Shown here: in pieces, positions 8,157 through 16,848 of the stretch
Layout of the letters: each line of letters begins with the position of its first letter
How positions within the stretch are numbered: position 1 is the stretch's first letter
Assembly: GCA_023410445.1 (NCBI GenBank)
Contig: JAEYPT010000009.1
Coordinates: 124,001-188,000 of the forward strand
Reading direction: 5' to 3'
DNA: 64,000 nucleotides
From: Bacillota bacterium
Lineage (GTDB): Bacteria > Bacillota > Clostridia > Oscillospirales > Acutalibacteraceae
Notes under the pieces: generated by a model
The model's database searches: none
Told to the model about the DNA's origin: nothing
The model's input: the letters and a program-made list of their open reading frames with translations, nothing else
Made by a program: the position numbers and the translations under genes

Positions 8157-10148
8157 ATGAGGAAAAAACTTTGGGAACCGCCGAAAAAATTCATAGAAAA
8201 AACAAATATGGTTTCTTTTATCGGCTATGTCAATCAAAAATATAACCTTAAGATTGACGATTACAGATCGCTTTATGAATGGTCCGTAGATTCCGTTTCC
8301 GACTTTTGGGATTCACTGTGGCATTTTCTGGATATCAAATGCTCGCGGATGTATCATACCCCCGTGGATGACCTTTCAAAGTTTCCCGGCGCGAAGTGGT
8401 TTCCCGGCGCAAAATTAAACTATGCGGAAAATATGCTGCGCTATTCTGACAGCGATGCACCCGCATTGATTTTCCGGGGGGAAAACAATGTCAGAACGTC
8501 AATCAGCCATCGGGAACTTTACCGTCAGGTTGTCAGTCTCGCTGAAGCGCTGAGAAAAGAAGGCATAAAACCGGGAGACACAGTGGCCGCTTACATGCCC
8601 AACATGCCGCAGACTTTGATAGCCATGCTGGCTGCCGCGGCGATTGGCGCAATTTGGTGCTCCTGTGCTACGGATATCGGGCCCCAGGCCGCAACTGATC
8701 GGCTGGGCCAGATCAATCCTTCCGTGTTATTCACGGTGGACGGATACTTTTATAAAGGGCAGTGCTTCGACGTCCTGCATAACGCCGGTCAAATTGCAAA
8801 GGACATAAAATCGGTGAGAAGGGTGGTCGTTTCGCACTATGCGGGCGATGCTTCAAAAGCCGATTCCATGCCAAACGGCGTTTTATGGGACGATTATCTT
8901 GCCCAACCTGCGGCGGACAACTTTTCATTCGAACAGCTTCCCGCGGAGCATCCGCTTGTTGTAATGTTTTCGTCGGGAACTACCGGAAAGCCGAAATGTA
9001 TGGTACAGTCAGCTGCCGGCCTTCTGCTGAATCAGCTCAAAGAGTTGGTGCTGCATCAGGATATGAAGCCGGACGACCGGATGCTTTATATCACGACGTG
9101 CAGTTGGATGATGTGGAACTGGCAGGCTGCTTCTATCGGCACGGGCGCCTCGATTGTGCTCTACGACGGCAACCCCTCTTATCCGGATACCTCCGCAATC
9201 TGGAAGGTCCTTCAGGAGGAAGAGGTAAGCGTTTTCGGTCTCAGTGCAAGCTATGTACATGCCCTTATGGCACAGGGATTTTCCCCTAAGAAGGAGGTCT
9301 CCCTTCCGCACCTGAGGTCAATTTCCCAGACGGGTTCGGTGCTGTCGGACGCCGGCTTTGAATATATCTACCGGGAAGTCAAACAGGATCTGCATTTCAG
9401 TTCCATCGCCGGGGGAACGGATATCAACGGCTGTTTTTCCATCGGCAATCCATTAAGTCCGGTTTACGCGGGAGAACTTCAAAGCCCCGGCCTCGGTATG
9501 AAAATCAAGGCATATGACGAAAACGGAAAGTCAATTGTGGATGAACAGGGAGAACTCGTTTGCGAACTTCCCGCTCCTTCGATGCCGCTGCGTTTTTGGA
9601 ACGATCCGGAGAATGACCGTTATCTGGATGCCTATTTCAGAAGATACCCGGGGGTTTGGCATCACGGCGATTATGTCCTGATTCATTCGGACACCGGAGG
9701 AATCACCTATTACGGAAGATCCGACTCCATCCTGAAGCCGTCTGGAGTTCGGATCGGAACTGCTGAAATCTATAATCAGCTGGAGAAAATCCCTCAGATT
9801 AAAGACAGTCTTGCCATAGGCCAAAACTTCTGCGGAGATCAGCGAATCGTATTATTCGTTGAAATGAAGGAAGGTTACACATTGGATGACAGCCTGAAAA
9901 AAGAAATCAAACGGGTATTGCGGGTCAACGCTTCTCCCCGTCATGTCCCTGCAGTCATCCTCGCTGCTCCGGACATTCCGAGGACGCTGAACGGAAAAAA
10001 GGTGGAGAGCGCTGTCACAAACATCCTGAACGGACGAGCCGTTACGAATGGGCAATCGCTTGAAAACCCGCAGTCGCTTGACTATTTTGAAAAAATATTG
10101 CAGAAATTAAACGGAACCGCTCCGTCCGGCCAGGTCCGGGGGGATTGA
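8157..10148 (+). CDS. Acetoacetyl-CoA synthetase (acetoacetate-CoA ligase)
   Basis: A 663-residue member of the acyl-adenylate-forming family, of the length usual for acetoacetyl-CoA synthetase. It activates free acetoacetate with ATP and CoA. The P-loop-like FSSGTTGKPKCM is near residue 271, SQTGSVLSDAGFEYIY and GGTDINGCF follow, and the C-terminal domain has YYGRSDSILKPSGVRIGTAEIY and RTLNGKKVE with the catalytic Lys. GGGAGG 9 bases before the ATG supports the start. It suits the cluster because BKACE yields free acetoacetate. Base composition is visibly more AT-rich than the upstream cluster, and it has its own leader, so it may have joined the pathway separately. Confidence 0.92.
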   Translation: MRKKLWEPPKKFIEKTNMVSFIGYVNQKYNLKIDDYRSLYEWSVDSVSDFWDSLWHFLDIKCSRMYHTPVDDLSKFPGAKWFPGAKLNYAENMLRYSDSDAPALIFRGENNVRTSISHRELYRQVVSLAEALRKEGIKPGDTVAAYMPNMPQTLIAMLAAAAIGAIWCSCATDIGPQAATDRLGQINPSVLFTVDGYFYKGQCFDVLHNAGQIAKDIKSVRRVVVSHYAGDASKADSMPNGVLWDDYLAQPAADNFSFEQLPAEHPLVVMFSSGTTGKPKCMVQSAAGLLLNQLKELVLHQDMKPDDRMLYITTCSWMMWNWQAASIGTGASIVLYDGNPSYPDTSAIWKVLQEEEVSVFGLSASYVHALMAQGFSPKKEVSLPHLRSISQTGSVLSDAGFEYIYREVKQDLHFSSIAGGTDINGCFSIGNPLSPVYAGELQSPGLGMKIKAYDENGKSIVDEQGELVCELPAPSMPLRFWNDPENDRYLDAYFRRYPGVWHHGDYVLIHSDTGGITYYGRSDSILKPSGVRIGTAEIYNQLEKIPQIKDSLAIGQNFCGDQRIVLFVEMKEGYTLDDSLKKEIKRVLRVNASPRHVPAVILAAPDIPRTLNGKKVESAVTNILNGRAVTNGQSLENPQSLDYFEKILQKLNGTAPSGQVRGD

Positions 10149-10201
10149 TGGAACGCGGCGATGAATGGAAGTGTCAGGCCTACCCTGATAAGGAGTGTAA
10201 A

Positions 10202-11019
10202 ATGAAACTTCTGTATTTTGATTGCGGCATGGGCGCAGCGGGCGATATGCTCAGCGCCGCTTTGTTGGACTGCTTAAAGGAGCCCTGTGCTTTCGTGGAC
10301 AAATTCAACCTCTGGGTATTCCCGGCGTTGAAATGGCGCTCGAAGAAGTCGAAACGTGTGGAATCCATGGCCGCCGTGTTCATATCTTTGTTCATGGACA
10401 GGAAGAGGCCTGCTCTGATACGGGGACGCATCATCATGAGAACGGCCATGGGCATAGTCATGGGCCTGTGCCCGTGCATCAACACAGGGGACTTAACGAA
10501 GTCTTGCAGATGATAAGCAATCTGCCGCTTTCCGAGACCGTATGCGGGGATGCCGCGGGCATCTACCGCTCCATTGCCGAAGCAGAAGCAAAGGTCCATA
10601 ACAAACCGCTTGGAGAAGTCCACTTCCATGAGCTTGGCTCGCTTGACGCGGTAGCCGACGTGGTAGCGTTCTGCATGCTGGTCGAACAGCTTACGCCGGA
10701 TGAGATCCATGCTTCCGCGATTCATGTCGGAAGCGGGCAGGTCCAATGTGCGCACGGGCTCATGCCGGTGCCCGCTCCCGCTACGGCCGAGCTCCTTGTC
10801 GGCATCCCCTCCTATGGCGGAGAAATCATCGGTGAGCTCTGTACTCCGACAGGAGCGGCCATTTTGAAGCATTTTGTCAAGAGATTCGGTTCTCAGCCGG
10901 AAATGGCGGTGAACACCATAGGGTACGGCGTTGGAACGAGGGTTTTCCAGGCCCCGAATTGCATCAGGGCGTTTGTCGGCGAATCGAAGGCTTCTTCAGG
11001 GACCGACAAGGGAATATAG
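10202..11019 (+). pseudogene. larC: larC-like nickel-pincer cofactor protein, frameshifted and C-terminally truncated
   Basis: MKLLYFDCGMGAAGDM at 10202 (AAGGAG six bases upstream) is the start of LarC (DUF111), the Ni insertase for the lactate racemase pincer cofactor. The family sequence continues in another frame from about 10305 (LGIPGVEMALEEVETCGIHG). A His-rich stretch (HHHENGHGHSHG), EVHFHELGSLDAVADVV, CTPTGAAILKHF and IGYGVGTR follow, up to the stop at 11019. So one base appears lost, or one extra gained, near 10302-10312. The LarC2 C-terminal domain is missing because the sequence joins a surface-protein tail straight after the stop. Programmed frameshifting is known for larC but at the LarC1/LarC2 border, not this early. 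The gene is probably dead. Confidence 0.75.
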
Positions 11020-11026
11020 GGAACAA

Positions 11027-11227
11027 AGCACGGTATTTACATCTGCAAAAGTGTCTTTGATTGCGGATAGCAACTTAAAAGTAAAGGCTCTGAAAACCGG
11101 CCTTACCTATGTGATGATCGACGTGTACGACAGCAAGAATAAATTCCTCACTCATGCTTCTGTGCGGCTGATCGTTAAGGAAGTGAAGCCGAACGGCAAC
11201 TCCGCAAGGCAGTTCGGAATATTCTAA
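11027..11227 (+). pseudogene. Surface protein C-terminal fragment (SARQFGIF tail)
   Basis: About 66 codons in a frame with no start of its own encode the last part of the recurring surface domain: LKTGLTYVMIDVYD, FLTHASVRLIV and the terminal NSARQFGIF. The same block closes the proteins at 12537 and 48180. The upstream part of that gene is absent, and the sequence abuts the larC remnant. A hairpin follows 28 bases later, as expected for a true gene end, so this is a displaced 3' end. Confidence 0.75.
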
Positions 11228-11254
11228 ACCGAAGGAAAACAGTAAATAGCTATA

Positions 11255-11295
11255 GAAACAGCACAGATTCCCAATTGAGGAATCTGTGCTGTTTC
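11255..11295 (+). terminator. Hairpin terminator, 17-bp arms
   Basis: GAAACAGCACAGATTCC and its exact reverse complement are separated by seven bases. It sits between the surface fragment (+) and the deacetylase fragment (-), which converge, and can serve both. T runs are short on both sides. Confidence 0.65.
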
Positions 11296-11327
11296 ATGTG
11301 TGTCGTTTTTGAAAAGGGATAGCGAAT

Positions 11328-11575
11328 TATTTCTTGCCCATCTGATTCGGCACCTGCATCCCTGCGGCATCGATCGTATAATTGTCTTTGTAGATCAGCT
11401 GAGAAACCGGCACGATGGAGTACCCCTGAGCCTGCAGGGTTTGCAGGACGGTCGGTAGCGCGGCGGGCGTGTTTTTCGCCCCATTGTGGAACAGCACGAT
11501 GGAGCCAGGCTTTACCCGCTGCAGTACCCGGTCCGAAATCTGCTTCGGAGTAGGGTCTTTCCAATCAAGAGAATC
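11328..11575 (-). pseudogene. Polysaccharide deacetylase C-terminal fragment, duplicate of the gene at 15097
   Basis: On the minus strand this encodes the last ~80 residues of a NodB-type deacetylase, ending LIYKDNYTIDAAGMQVPN then QMGKK and a stop (11328-11330). The DNA matches the 3' end of the intact deacetylase (about 15113-15360), with roughly nine in ten bases the same by eye. The match breaks off abruptly near 11575, inside the DPTPKQISD region. The C-terminal few residues differ from the intact copy, so this is a paralogue's remnant rather than a fresh copy. Confidence 0.8.
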
Positions 11576-11979
11576 ATCGTTAGATACTAAAATAAAATGA
11601 ATATATATAGATTTATGGCAGGCAATGACATATCGAATTCAAACCAACCTCCGGTGCTCTAAGGGCAGAATCTCTTCGATCAGTACTGCAATATTTGATC
11701 TGTTAATGCTCCTTTTTAGCTGCCTGTAGGGATCACAAAGGGTATGTATATTTTCATTGGGATTTTTTTTGTCAGGGAATAGAATAGCCCTGTAAAAATA
11801 GGCCTTTGTAGCCACAAATAAAACCCAAATGACTTCTTCAAGCCTTTAAAACTTGCAGAGGTCAACCTTGTTCGCCTTTATTGCTCGTGTACTGCCGCCC
11901 GAGACGATTTTTCTTACTTACGGTTGTGCTTCAAGCGAACGTCAAAGAATTCATCACTGTATATTAGCTGTTCTGGCAC

Positions 11980-12024
<45 letters not shown>

Positions 12025-12031
12025 TCCAAAT

Positions 12032-12075
12032 ATACGCCAACATTCACGGTAAATAAACGTAAAATGTTGGCGTAT
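12032..12075. repeat. 13-bp inverted repeat
   Basis: ATACGCCAACATT (12032-12044) and its exact complement AATGTTGGCGTAT (12063-12075) enclose 18 bases. There is no T run, so it is not a typical terminator. It lies 8 bases beyond the CCA end of the tRNA remnant and may be an element-end or core-site feature. Confidence 0.6.
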
Positions 12076-12536
12076 CGTATATTATCATATGGAATTTTAT
12101 AATTTCTTTCAGATGTTCTTCCAGATGTTCTTCGTCAAAGTGTTTTGCTGAATGTCGGAATATTTCAACGACCTTTTGGGGATCGAGCCTTGTGCCGCCG
12201 TGGCAATTCGCTTTTGCGGATACGCAGCCGGTTAACTTCCTGCTCTAACTCAGGAATCCCATGCCTTATAAAACTGCTTTTACGCTTATGCCTTTATGCT
12301 GTGCAAAAAACTGTACATAAAGATGCAACTTTTTTAATTATAACCCGTAGCAAAGTGATTCCGTTCATGCTTTTCCCGTGGATTTCTTCTCTGCGGCATA
12401 TTCGGTGAATGATCTGCCGCCCTAGGAGGAATTCAGAAGCAGCCTCATTATTATTCATTTCCCTTTTTTAGTGGAAGAAAAAACTTCATCTAAAATCCTT
12501 TGGTTGCCAACTGCCTCCATCATTGTGATTCTAGAA

Positions 12537-14048
12537 TCAGAATACTCCAATCTGCCTGGCAGAATCGCCGAACGGTATCATGCCTTTTGCCACATTGATC
12601 CTAACGGATGAATGGGTAAGAAGATTATTATTTTTATCATACATATCAAACGTGATATAAGCCGTACCTGCACCTTTGCCTGTTACCTGATAATTTCCAT
12701 TTTTTAGTGATGTCACCGTTGCTACGGTATTACTGGATGAATGTACTTTCAGTGCTGTTCCGACTGCACCGATCAACTTTACGCCGATTTGATAGCTCTT
12801 TTTCGGAGGCATCGTATAACTTGTGGTATCCAGTGTAATAGAACGCGCCAATGATGGCAAAAGTGCGTAATCGGAGCAATGCGAAATGGCTACATTTACA
12901 CAACCGTCGGCATCCACTGTATATGCTGTGGCTCCCGTTGTTTCAAGTGCTTTTGTAGCCGGATTGAAATAGTAGAAATAGAGAGTTTGACCGGCCCTGT
13001 AACCATAAGCTGCAACATTAACTTTTACTGATGCCATGCTTGGCAAAGCCCCGTTGTTACCAAATTCGAGCACAATGCCTTTGTTTTTCTGCGTAACCGC
13101 ATCCACTGCGGGAACAGTCGCGGTAGGTTTTATGCTCAATGCAAGGTTAACATCCTTAATTGCGGCAGCCGATGCTGCCAAATCTACTCCTTTAAATGTC
13201 ACACTGTAAGCCACACGATTGGTTTCAGAATTGACAACCGTCACAGTAACATCTTTTTTCGCGTCTTTTGCCGCCTGTAAAACTGCTTGTTCCAATTTGA
13301 TATCGACCATTGCATTTGCGTTTGTATTGTCGGCAACTGCCGCAGGAACATGAACGGCCAAATTGACCGTTTGAACGGCAGCGTTGCTGATCTGTGCGAC
13401 AACGGAGGATGTCGGAACGGTAATTTTTACTTCTGCCGGTTTTTCCGCCGTTGCGGAAGCGACTGCTGCGGCAACCTCAGGCGGAACCGTTACAGAAACA
13501 CTTGCTTTATTTTCAATAATAACCGGAGCAACATCCTCCGCTGGAGTTACCGTTGTGACCGTTCCACCTGTCGGGGTAGTAATTGTCGTTACTGTATTTG
13601 ATAAATTGGCTTTTGGGGAAAAACTCTGGGAAGAATTATTGCTACTACCCTTAATTACAATAATAGTTGCCGCACTGTACTTACTCGCATCAATTGTCGA
13701 GGTTGCTTTTACCGTAAAACTTGAAGCGGTTTCATCCGCCGCCACAGTCAGCAAGCCAGAATTTATCGTTGTGTTGCTGCTGTTGTTGCCTGCAACTGTC
13801 CATATTACCGACTGATTCGGGTTATTGGTTCCAGTAACAGTTGCATTGAATGTATAGGACATTCCCTTCTCCAGTGATACATGATCAGGCGTTACTTTTA
13901 CATTAGTTACAGTTTCCATAGGCTTTGGAACTGCATCTATCTCTAATTTCGGGAAACCGCTATTGGTTTTTGTGGTATCTGCTACCCATGTTGCTAATAC
14001 TGTATCCGGAGCTAAAGACGCAGTTGCCTTGCTGACGGAAGCTTTGCC
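12537..14048 (-). pseudogene. Secreted Ig-like surface protein lacking its N-terminus
   Basis: The minus frame is open from 14048 to the stop at 12537, with no signal peptide or start near the upper end. The first readable residues (KASVSKATASLAPDTVLATW) run directly into an OppA fragment on the other strand. Order of parts: ATWVADTTKTNSGFP segment; bacterial Ig-like domain (VKVTPDHVSLEKGMSYTF, VIWTVAG); a Val/Ala-rich beta domain; then the recurring C-terminal domain (LDTTSYTMPPKKSYQIGV, LKNGNYQVTGKGAGTAYI, LLTHSSVR, DSARQIGVF). It would be translatable from ATG 13919, but without export signal. It has no LPXTG motif or S-layer homology domain. Confidence 0.75.
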
Positions 14049-14054
14049 CCCCCC

Positions 14055-14708
14055 TGCCCGTTATTGACCCCGGCCGGCGAATTTGTCCCGCCCAGCATTT
14101 TCGATACGGATCCAACAAAGACCTTCCGCTCGGTCGGCGGAGACTATTTTTCCACCAAAGCGGAAGATTACGACAAGAATGTGGCGAAAGCAAAGCAGCT
14201 GCTCGCGGAAGCCGGTTACCCCGGAGGGAAAGGTTTCCCCTCCTTTGAATATTCCACGAATCCGACTACGGTCCATCAGGGGATTGCACAGGCGCTCCAG
14301 AATATGTGGAAAACGGAACTGGGGATAAACTGCACCATTGCCACGCCGGAATGGGCAACCTTTACAGATAACCGCAACAAGGGCAACTTCCAGGTTTGCC
14401 GCGGCGCGTGGAACGCCGATTACGACGATCCGATGACCTTCCTGAATATTTTTGTAACGGGCGGGGGCAACAACGACCCGAAATACTCGAACAAAGATTA
14501 TGACGCCCTCATTCAAACGGCAATGAAAACCGACGACAATAAAATCCGCATGCCTGCTTTCCATAAGGCGGAAGATATGCTGATGAAGGATATGCCGGTG
14601 GCTCCGCTGTATTACAATACTCAGGTTTATCTGAGTAACCCGAAGCTGAAGGGCTACTACATGTCTCCACTCGGATTCTATTACTTTATGTACGCAACCG
14701 AGGGCTGA
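14055..14708 (+). pseudogene. Oligopeptide ABC transporter substrate-binding protein, C-terminal fragment
   Basis: About 215 codons encode the last third of an OppA/DppA-type protein (SBP family 5): LTPAGEFVPPS, AKAKQLLAEAGYPGGKGFPS, GAWNADYDDPMTFLNIF, KAEDMLMKDMPVAPLYY. The N-terminal two thirds, lipobox and start are missing. The fragment begins beside a run of eight C bases (14047-14054), where the opposing surface-protein frame also ends. It is a 3' gene end fused head to head with another broken gene. Confidence 0.8.
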
Positions 14709-14825
14709 AAAGCGCCGGGATGCGAGTTGTTTGCAGGCCCCGCCAGACGGTGGTGTGATCCGTTCGGGCAAAAGGGCAAAGAAACACGGAGTAACCTCTA
14801 AGCGGCTGTTGCAAAACAGCCCCCG

Positions 14826-14877
14826 AAAAAAAGGCGGAGGAAGCTACCCGAAAGGGGTTGGCTGCTCCGTCTTTTTG
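14826..14877 (+). terminator. Probable rho-independent terminator after the OppA fragment
   Basis: AAGGCGGAG pairs imperfectly with CTCCGTCTT across an inner ACCC-GAAA-GGGGT stem and is followed by T runs. A smaller 7-bp hairpin (GGCTGTT/AACAGCC, near 14802-14820) precedes it. Confidence 0.6.
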
Positions 14878-15096
14878 CTTTAGAATTTAGAACGGTAATT
14901 GACTAAGTCGGCTCAATAACGATTTCTCCGCTAGAAATGATGGAGGCCGGTTCGGTCAGCTCCGTTGCATTTACTCAGGAATAAACTAAAAGACAGGACG
15001 GCGACATATACAACCATTTTTGTAATTAACGTACAGCGCAGAATCGCTGCCTCTTACGAAAGCGGAAATCGACGCAGAAATTGAAAATTATATAGT
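14878..15096. other. Gap with minor coding scraps only
   Basis: No intact gene is seen. On the minus strand, ELTEPASIISSGEIVIEPT ends at a stop (14903-14905). On the plus strand, LTKAEIDAEIENYIVYFKEL runs into the end of the deacetylase gene. Both look like short gene scraps of unknown origin. Confidence 0.4.
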
Positions 15097-15885
15097 CTAT
15101 TTTAAGGAGTTACCCGATGCGATGCTGTTCGGCACCTGCACCCCTGCGGCGTCGATCGAATAATTGTCTTTGTAAATCAGCTGTGATACAGGCACGATGG
15201 AATATCCTTGTGCCTGCAGAGTTTGCAGGACGGTCGGCAGTGCGGCGGGCGTGTTTTTCGCCCCATTATGGAACAGTACAATGGAACCGGGCTTCACCCG
15301 TTGCAGAACCCGGTCTGAAATCTGCTTCGGAGTAGGGTCTTTCCAATCAAGAGAATCCACATCCCACTGAATCGGATACATATGTAGCCCGTTAACCGTA
15401 TTGACCAGAGTATTGTCGTAATCTCCGTAGGGGGGACGGAAAAGCAGGGGGCTGGTGCCGGTTACCGCTTTCACCTTATTGTTGCACTCCGTAATCTGGG
15501 TGGACATTTCGGCCGCGCTGAGCTTCGGCATGTGCGGGTGGGTGTTGGAGTGGTTGCAAACCTCATGCCCTGCGGCGACCAGAGCCTTTACGGAGTCCGG
15601 GTATTTGTCAACCCACGCCCCAACTACAAAGAATGTGGTTTTTACGTTGTATTTCGCCAGAATGTCAATCAGGGTTTGAGTCTCCTCGTTTCCCCAGGCG
15701 GCGTCGAAAGAGATTGCCACCTTTTTTGCGTCTGTCTTTACGTTATAGATCGGAAGCGCTCGCTTGGATGCGGAGGTCTGCACTGCTAGGATTCCCTGTG
15801 TGCCGGCAGTCAGAGCAATTACCGCTGCCAGAGCGCAGATCAAAACGGCCAGAATCTTTTTCCCGCTCAGTGTCGTTACCTTCAT
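15097..15885 (-). CDS. Membrane-anchored polysaccharide deacetylase (PdaB/NodB type)
   Basis: This 262-residue protein has an N-terminal hydrophobic anchor (ILAVLICALAAVIALTAG) and then a NodB-homology domain. Motifs are SFDAAWGNEE (general base Asp and metal region, in the AAWG form typical of sporulation PdaB-like proteins), HSNTHPH (metal His pair), RPPYGDYD and LFHNGAKNTPA. It removes acetyl groups from cell-wall glycan outside the membrane. The start has an AGGAG-type site upstream on the minus strand. A damaged partial paralogue lies at 11328-11575. The 3' end overlaps a plus-strand coding scrap, so its immediate surroundings are rearranged although the gene itself looks intact. Confidence 0.9.
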   Translation of the reverse strand: MKVTTLSGKKILAVLICALAAVIALTAGTQGILAVQTSASKRALPIYNVKTDAKKVAISFDAAWGNEETQTLIDILAKYNVKTTFFVVGAWVDKYPDSVKALVAAGHEVCNHSNTHPHMPKLSAAEMSTQITECNNKVKAVTGTSPLLFRPPYGDYDNTLVNTVNGLHMYPIQWDVDSLDWKDPTPKQISDRVLQRVKPGSIVLFHNGAKNTPAALPTVLQTLQAQGYSIVPVSQLIYKDNYSIDAAGVQVPNSIASGNSLK

Positions 15886-15969
15886 AAAAATTACTCCTTT
15901 CCCACCCGAAACGGAATTCTTTCAGAATATGCTTCGGGGATTCACAGTCTGTTGCCGACAGGAGGCAAT

Positions 15970-16599
15970 TCAGCCGCGCCGACTGCGCACGGCATAGTTT
16001 CGCTCGACTTCCTCCCAGTTGATTACTTGCAGAAATTGATCGATGTAATCCGCACGTCGGTTTTGGTACTGAAGGTAGTATGCGTGTTCCCAGACATCGA
16101 GATTCATCAGCGGAAACAGGCGGCAGGGGAGGGGTGTGTTCTGATTGGCTGAGGAGATGATCTTCAGCCTCCCGGTGCCGCTGCACGCCAGCCAGGCATA
16201 GCCGGAGCCGAACTGGGCAAGCGCGGATTTCTTTAATTGTATAAGCATTTGCTCAACAGAGCCAAAGCAAGTCTGGATTGCTTCCTCCAACTTCCCCGAG
16301 GGGCGGTTCCCTGCCGGGCCCATAATGGAAAAGTACAGCGCGTGATTATACACTCCTCCGGCATTGTTCCACACGGCCGTCCGAATCCGATACGGAAGCC
16401 GCCGGTTTTCCGTCATCAGACGTTCCAGAGACCAGTCGTGGTATGCCGGACATTTTTCAAGTGCCTGATTCAGGTTGTCCACATAGGCTTTGAAATGTTT
16501 ATCGTGGTGCAGCATAAGGATTTGGGCGCTGATATGCGGTTCGAGTGCCGTGTATGCATAGGGGAGGGGGGGCAGCTCAAACGGGTAATGGCAATTCAT
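15970..16599 (-). CDS. Superoxide dismutase, Fe/Mn type
   Basis: A 209-residue protein starting at 16599 (MNCHYPFELPPLPYAYTALE). All four metal ligands are visible: His in LHHDKHFKAYV, His in GGVYNHALYF, and Asp and His in LDVWEHAYYLQYQ. GSGYAWLA is also typical. Valine in NNAGGVYNH is the common Fe-SOD form and is not a defect. The protein is cytosolic. It is divergent from the CAP-domain gene and shares a 249-base control region with TGTAAC repeats. In an anaerobe it would protect oxygen-labile enzymes such as the dehydratase at 6198. Confidence 0.92.
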   Translation of the reverse strand: MNCHYPFELPPLPYAYTALEPHISAQILMLHHDKHFKAYVDNLNQALEKCPAYHDWSLERLMTENRRLPYRIRTAVWNNAGGVYNHALYFSIMGPAGNRPSGKLEEAIQTCFGSVEQMLIQLKKSALAQFGSGYAWLACSGTGRLKIISSANQNTPLPCRLFPLMNLDVWEHAYYLQYQNRRADYIDQFLQVINWEEVERNYAVRSRRG

Positions 16600-16773
16600 C
16601 CTTTCCCGACCTTTCCGCTTTTTGTTGCATATATATTCCCGCGCGCCTTTTAATAGTATCGCGCCGCCGCTTCTTTTTCCGGCTCCGTACGGAGGAAAGA
16701 GAGGCGGAAATTCTGCTGGAAGAATTTGAGTGTTGTCTTCCTGCACAATACGTGTTAGGATAGGCACATAAAA

Positions 16774-16834
16774 GTTACACGATTGTAACAATTAAACGCA
16801 TGAAATTACAAAAGTGTAACAAAAACACTGTAAC
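16774..16834. promoter_or_regulatory. TGTAAC repeat cluster between sod and CAP-domain gene
   Basis: A perfect palindrome GTTACA-CGAT-TGTAAC (16774-16789) is followed by two more TGTAAC copies at 16815 and 16829, exactly 14 bases apart, just before the ribosome binding site of the CAP-domain gene. The third copy would lie in the 5' UTR or at its start. The regulator is unknown. Confidence 0.5.
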
Positions 16835-16848
16835 AAAAGGAGAACATT

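Noticed and set aside
10302..10312. Programmed ribosomal frameshift in larC
   Set aside because: No slippery heptamer or obvious downstream structure is visible, and the position differs from the known LarC1/LarC2 junction; damage or a base error is more likely.
16320..16400. Missing His in the superoxide dismutase motif NNAGGVYNH
   Set aside because: Val at this place is common in Fe-type enzymes; the metal-ligand His follows three residues later and all four ligands are present.
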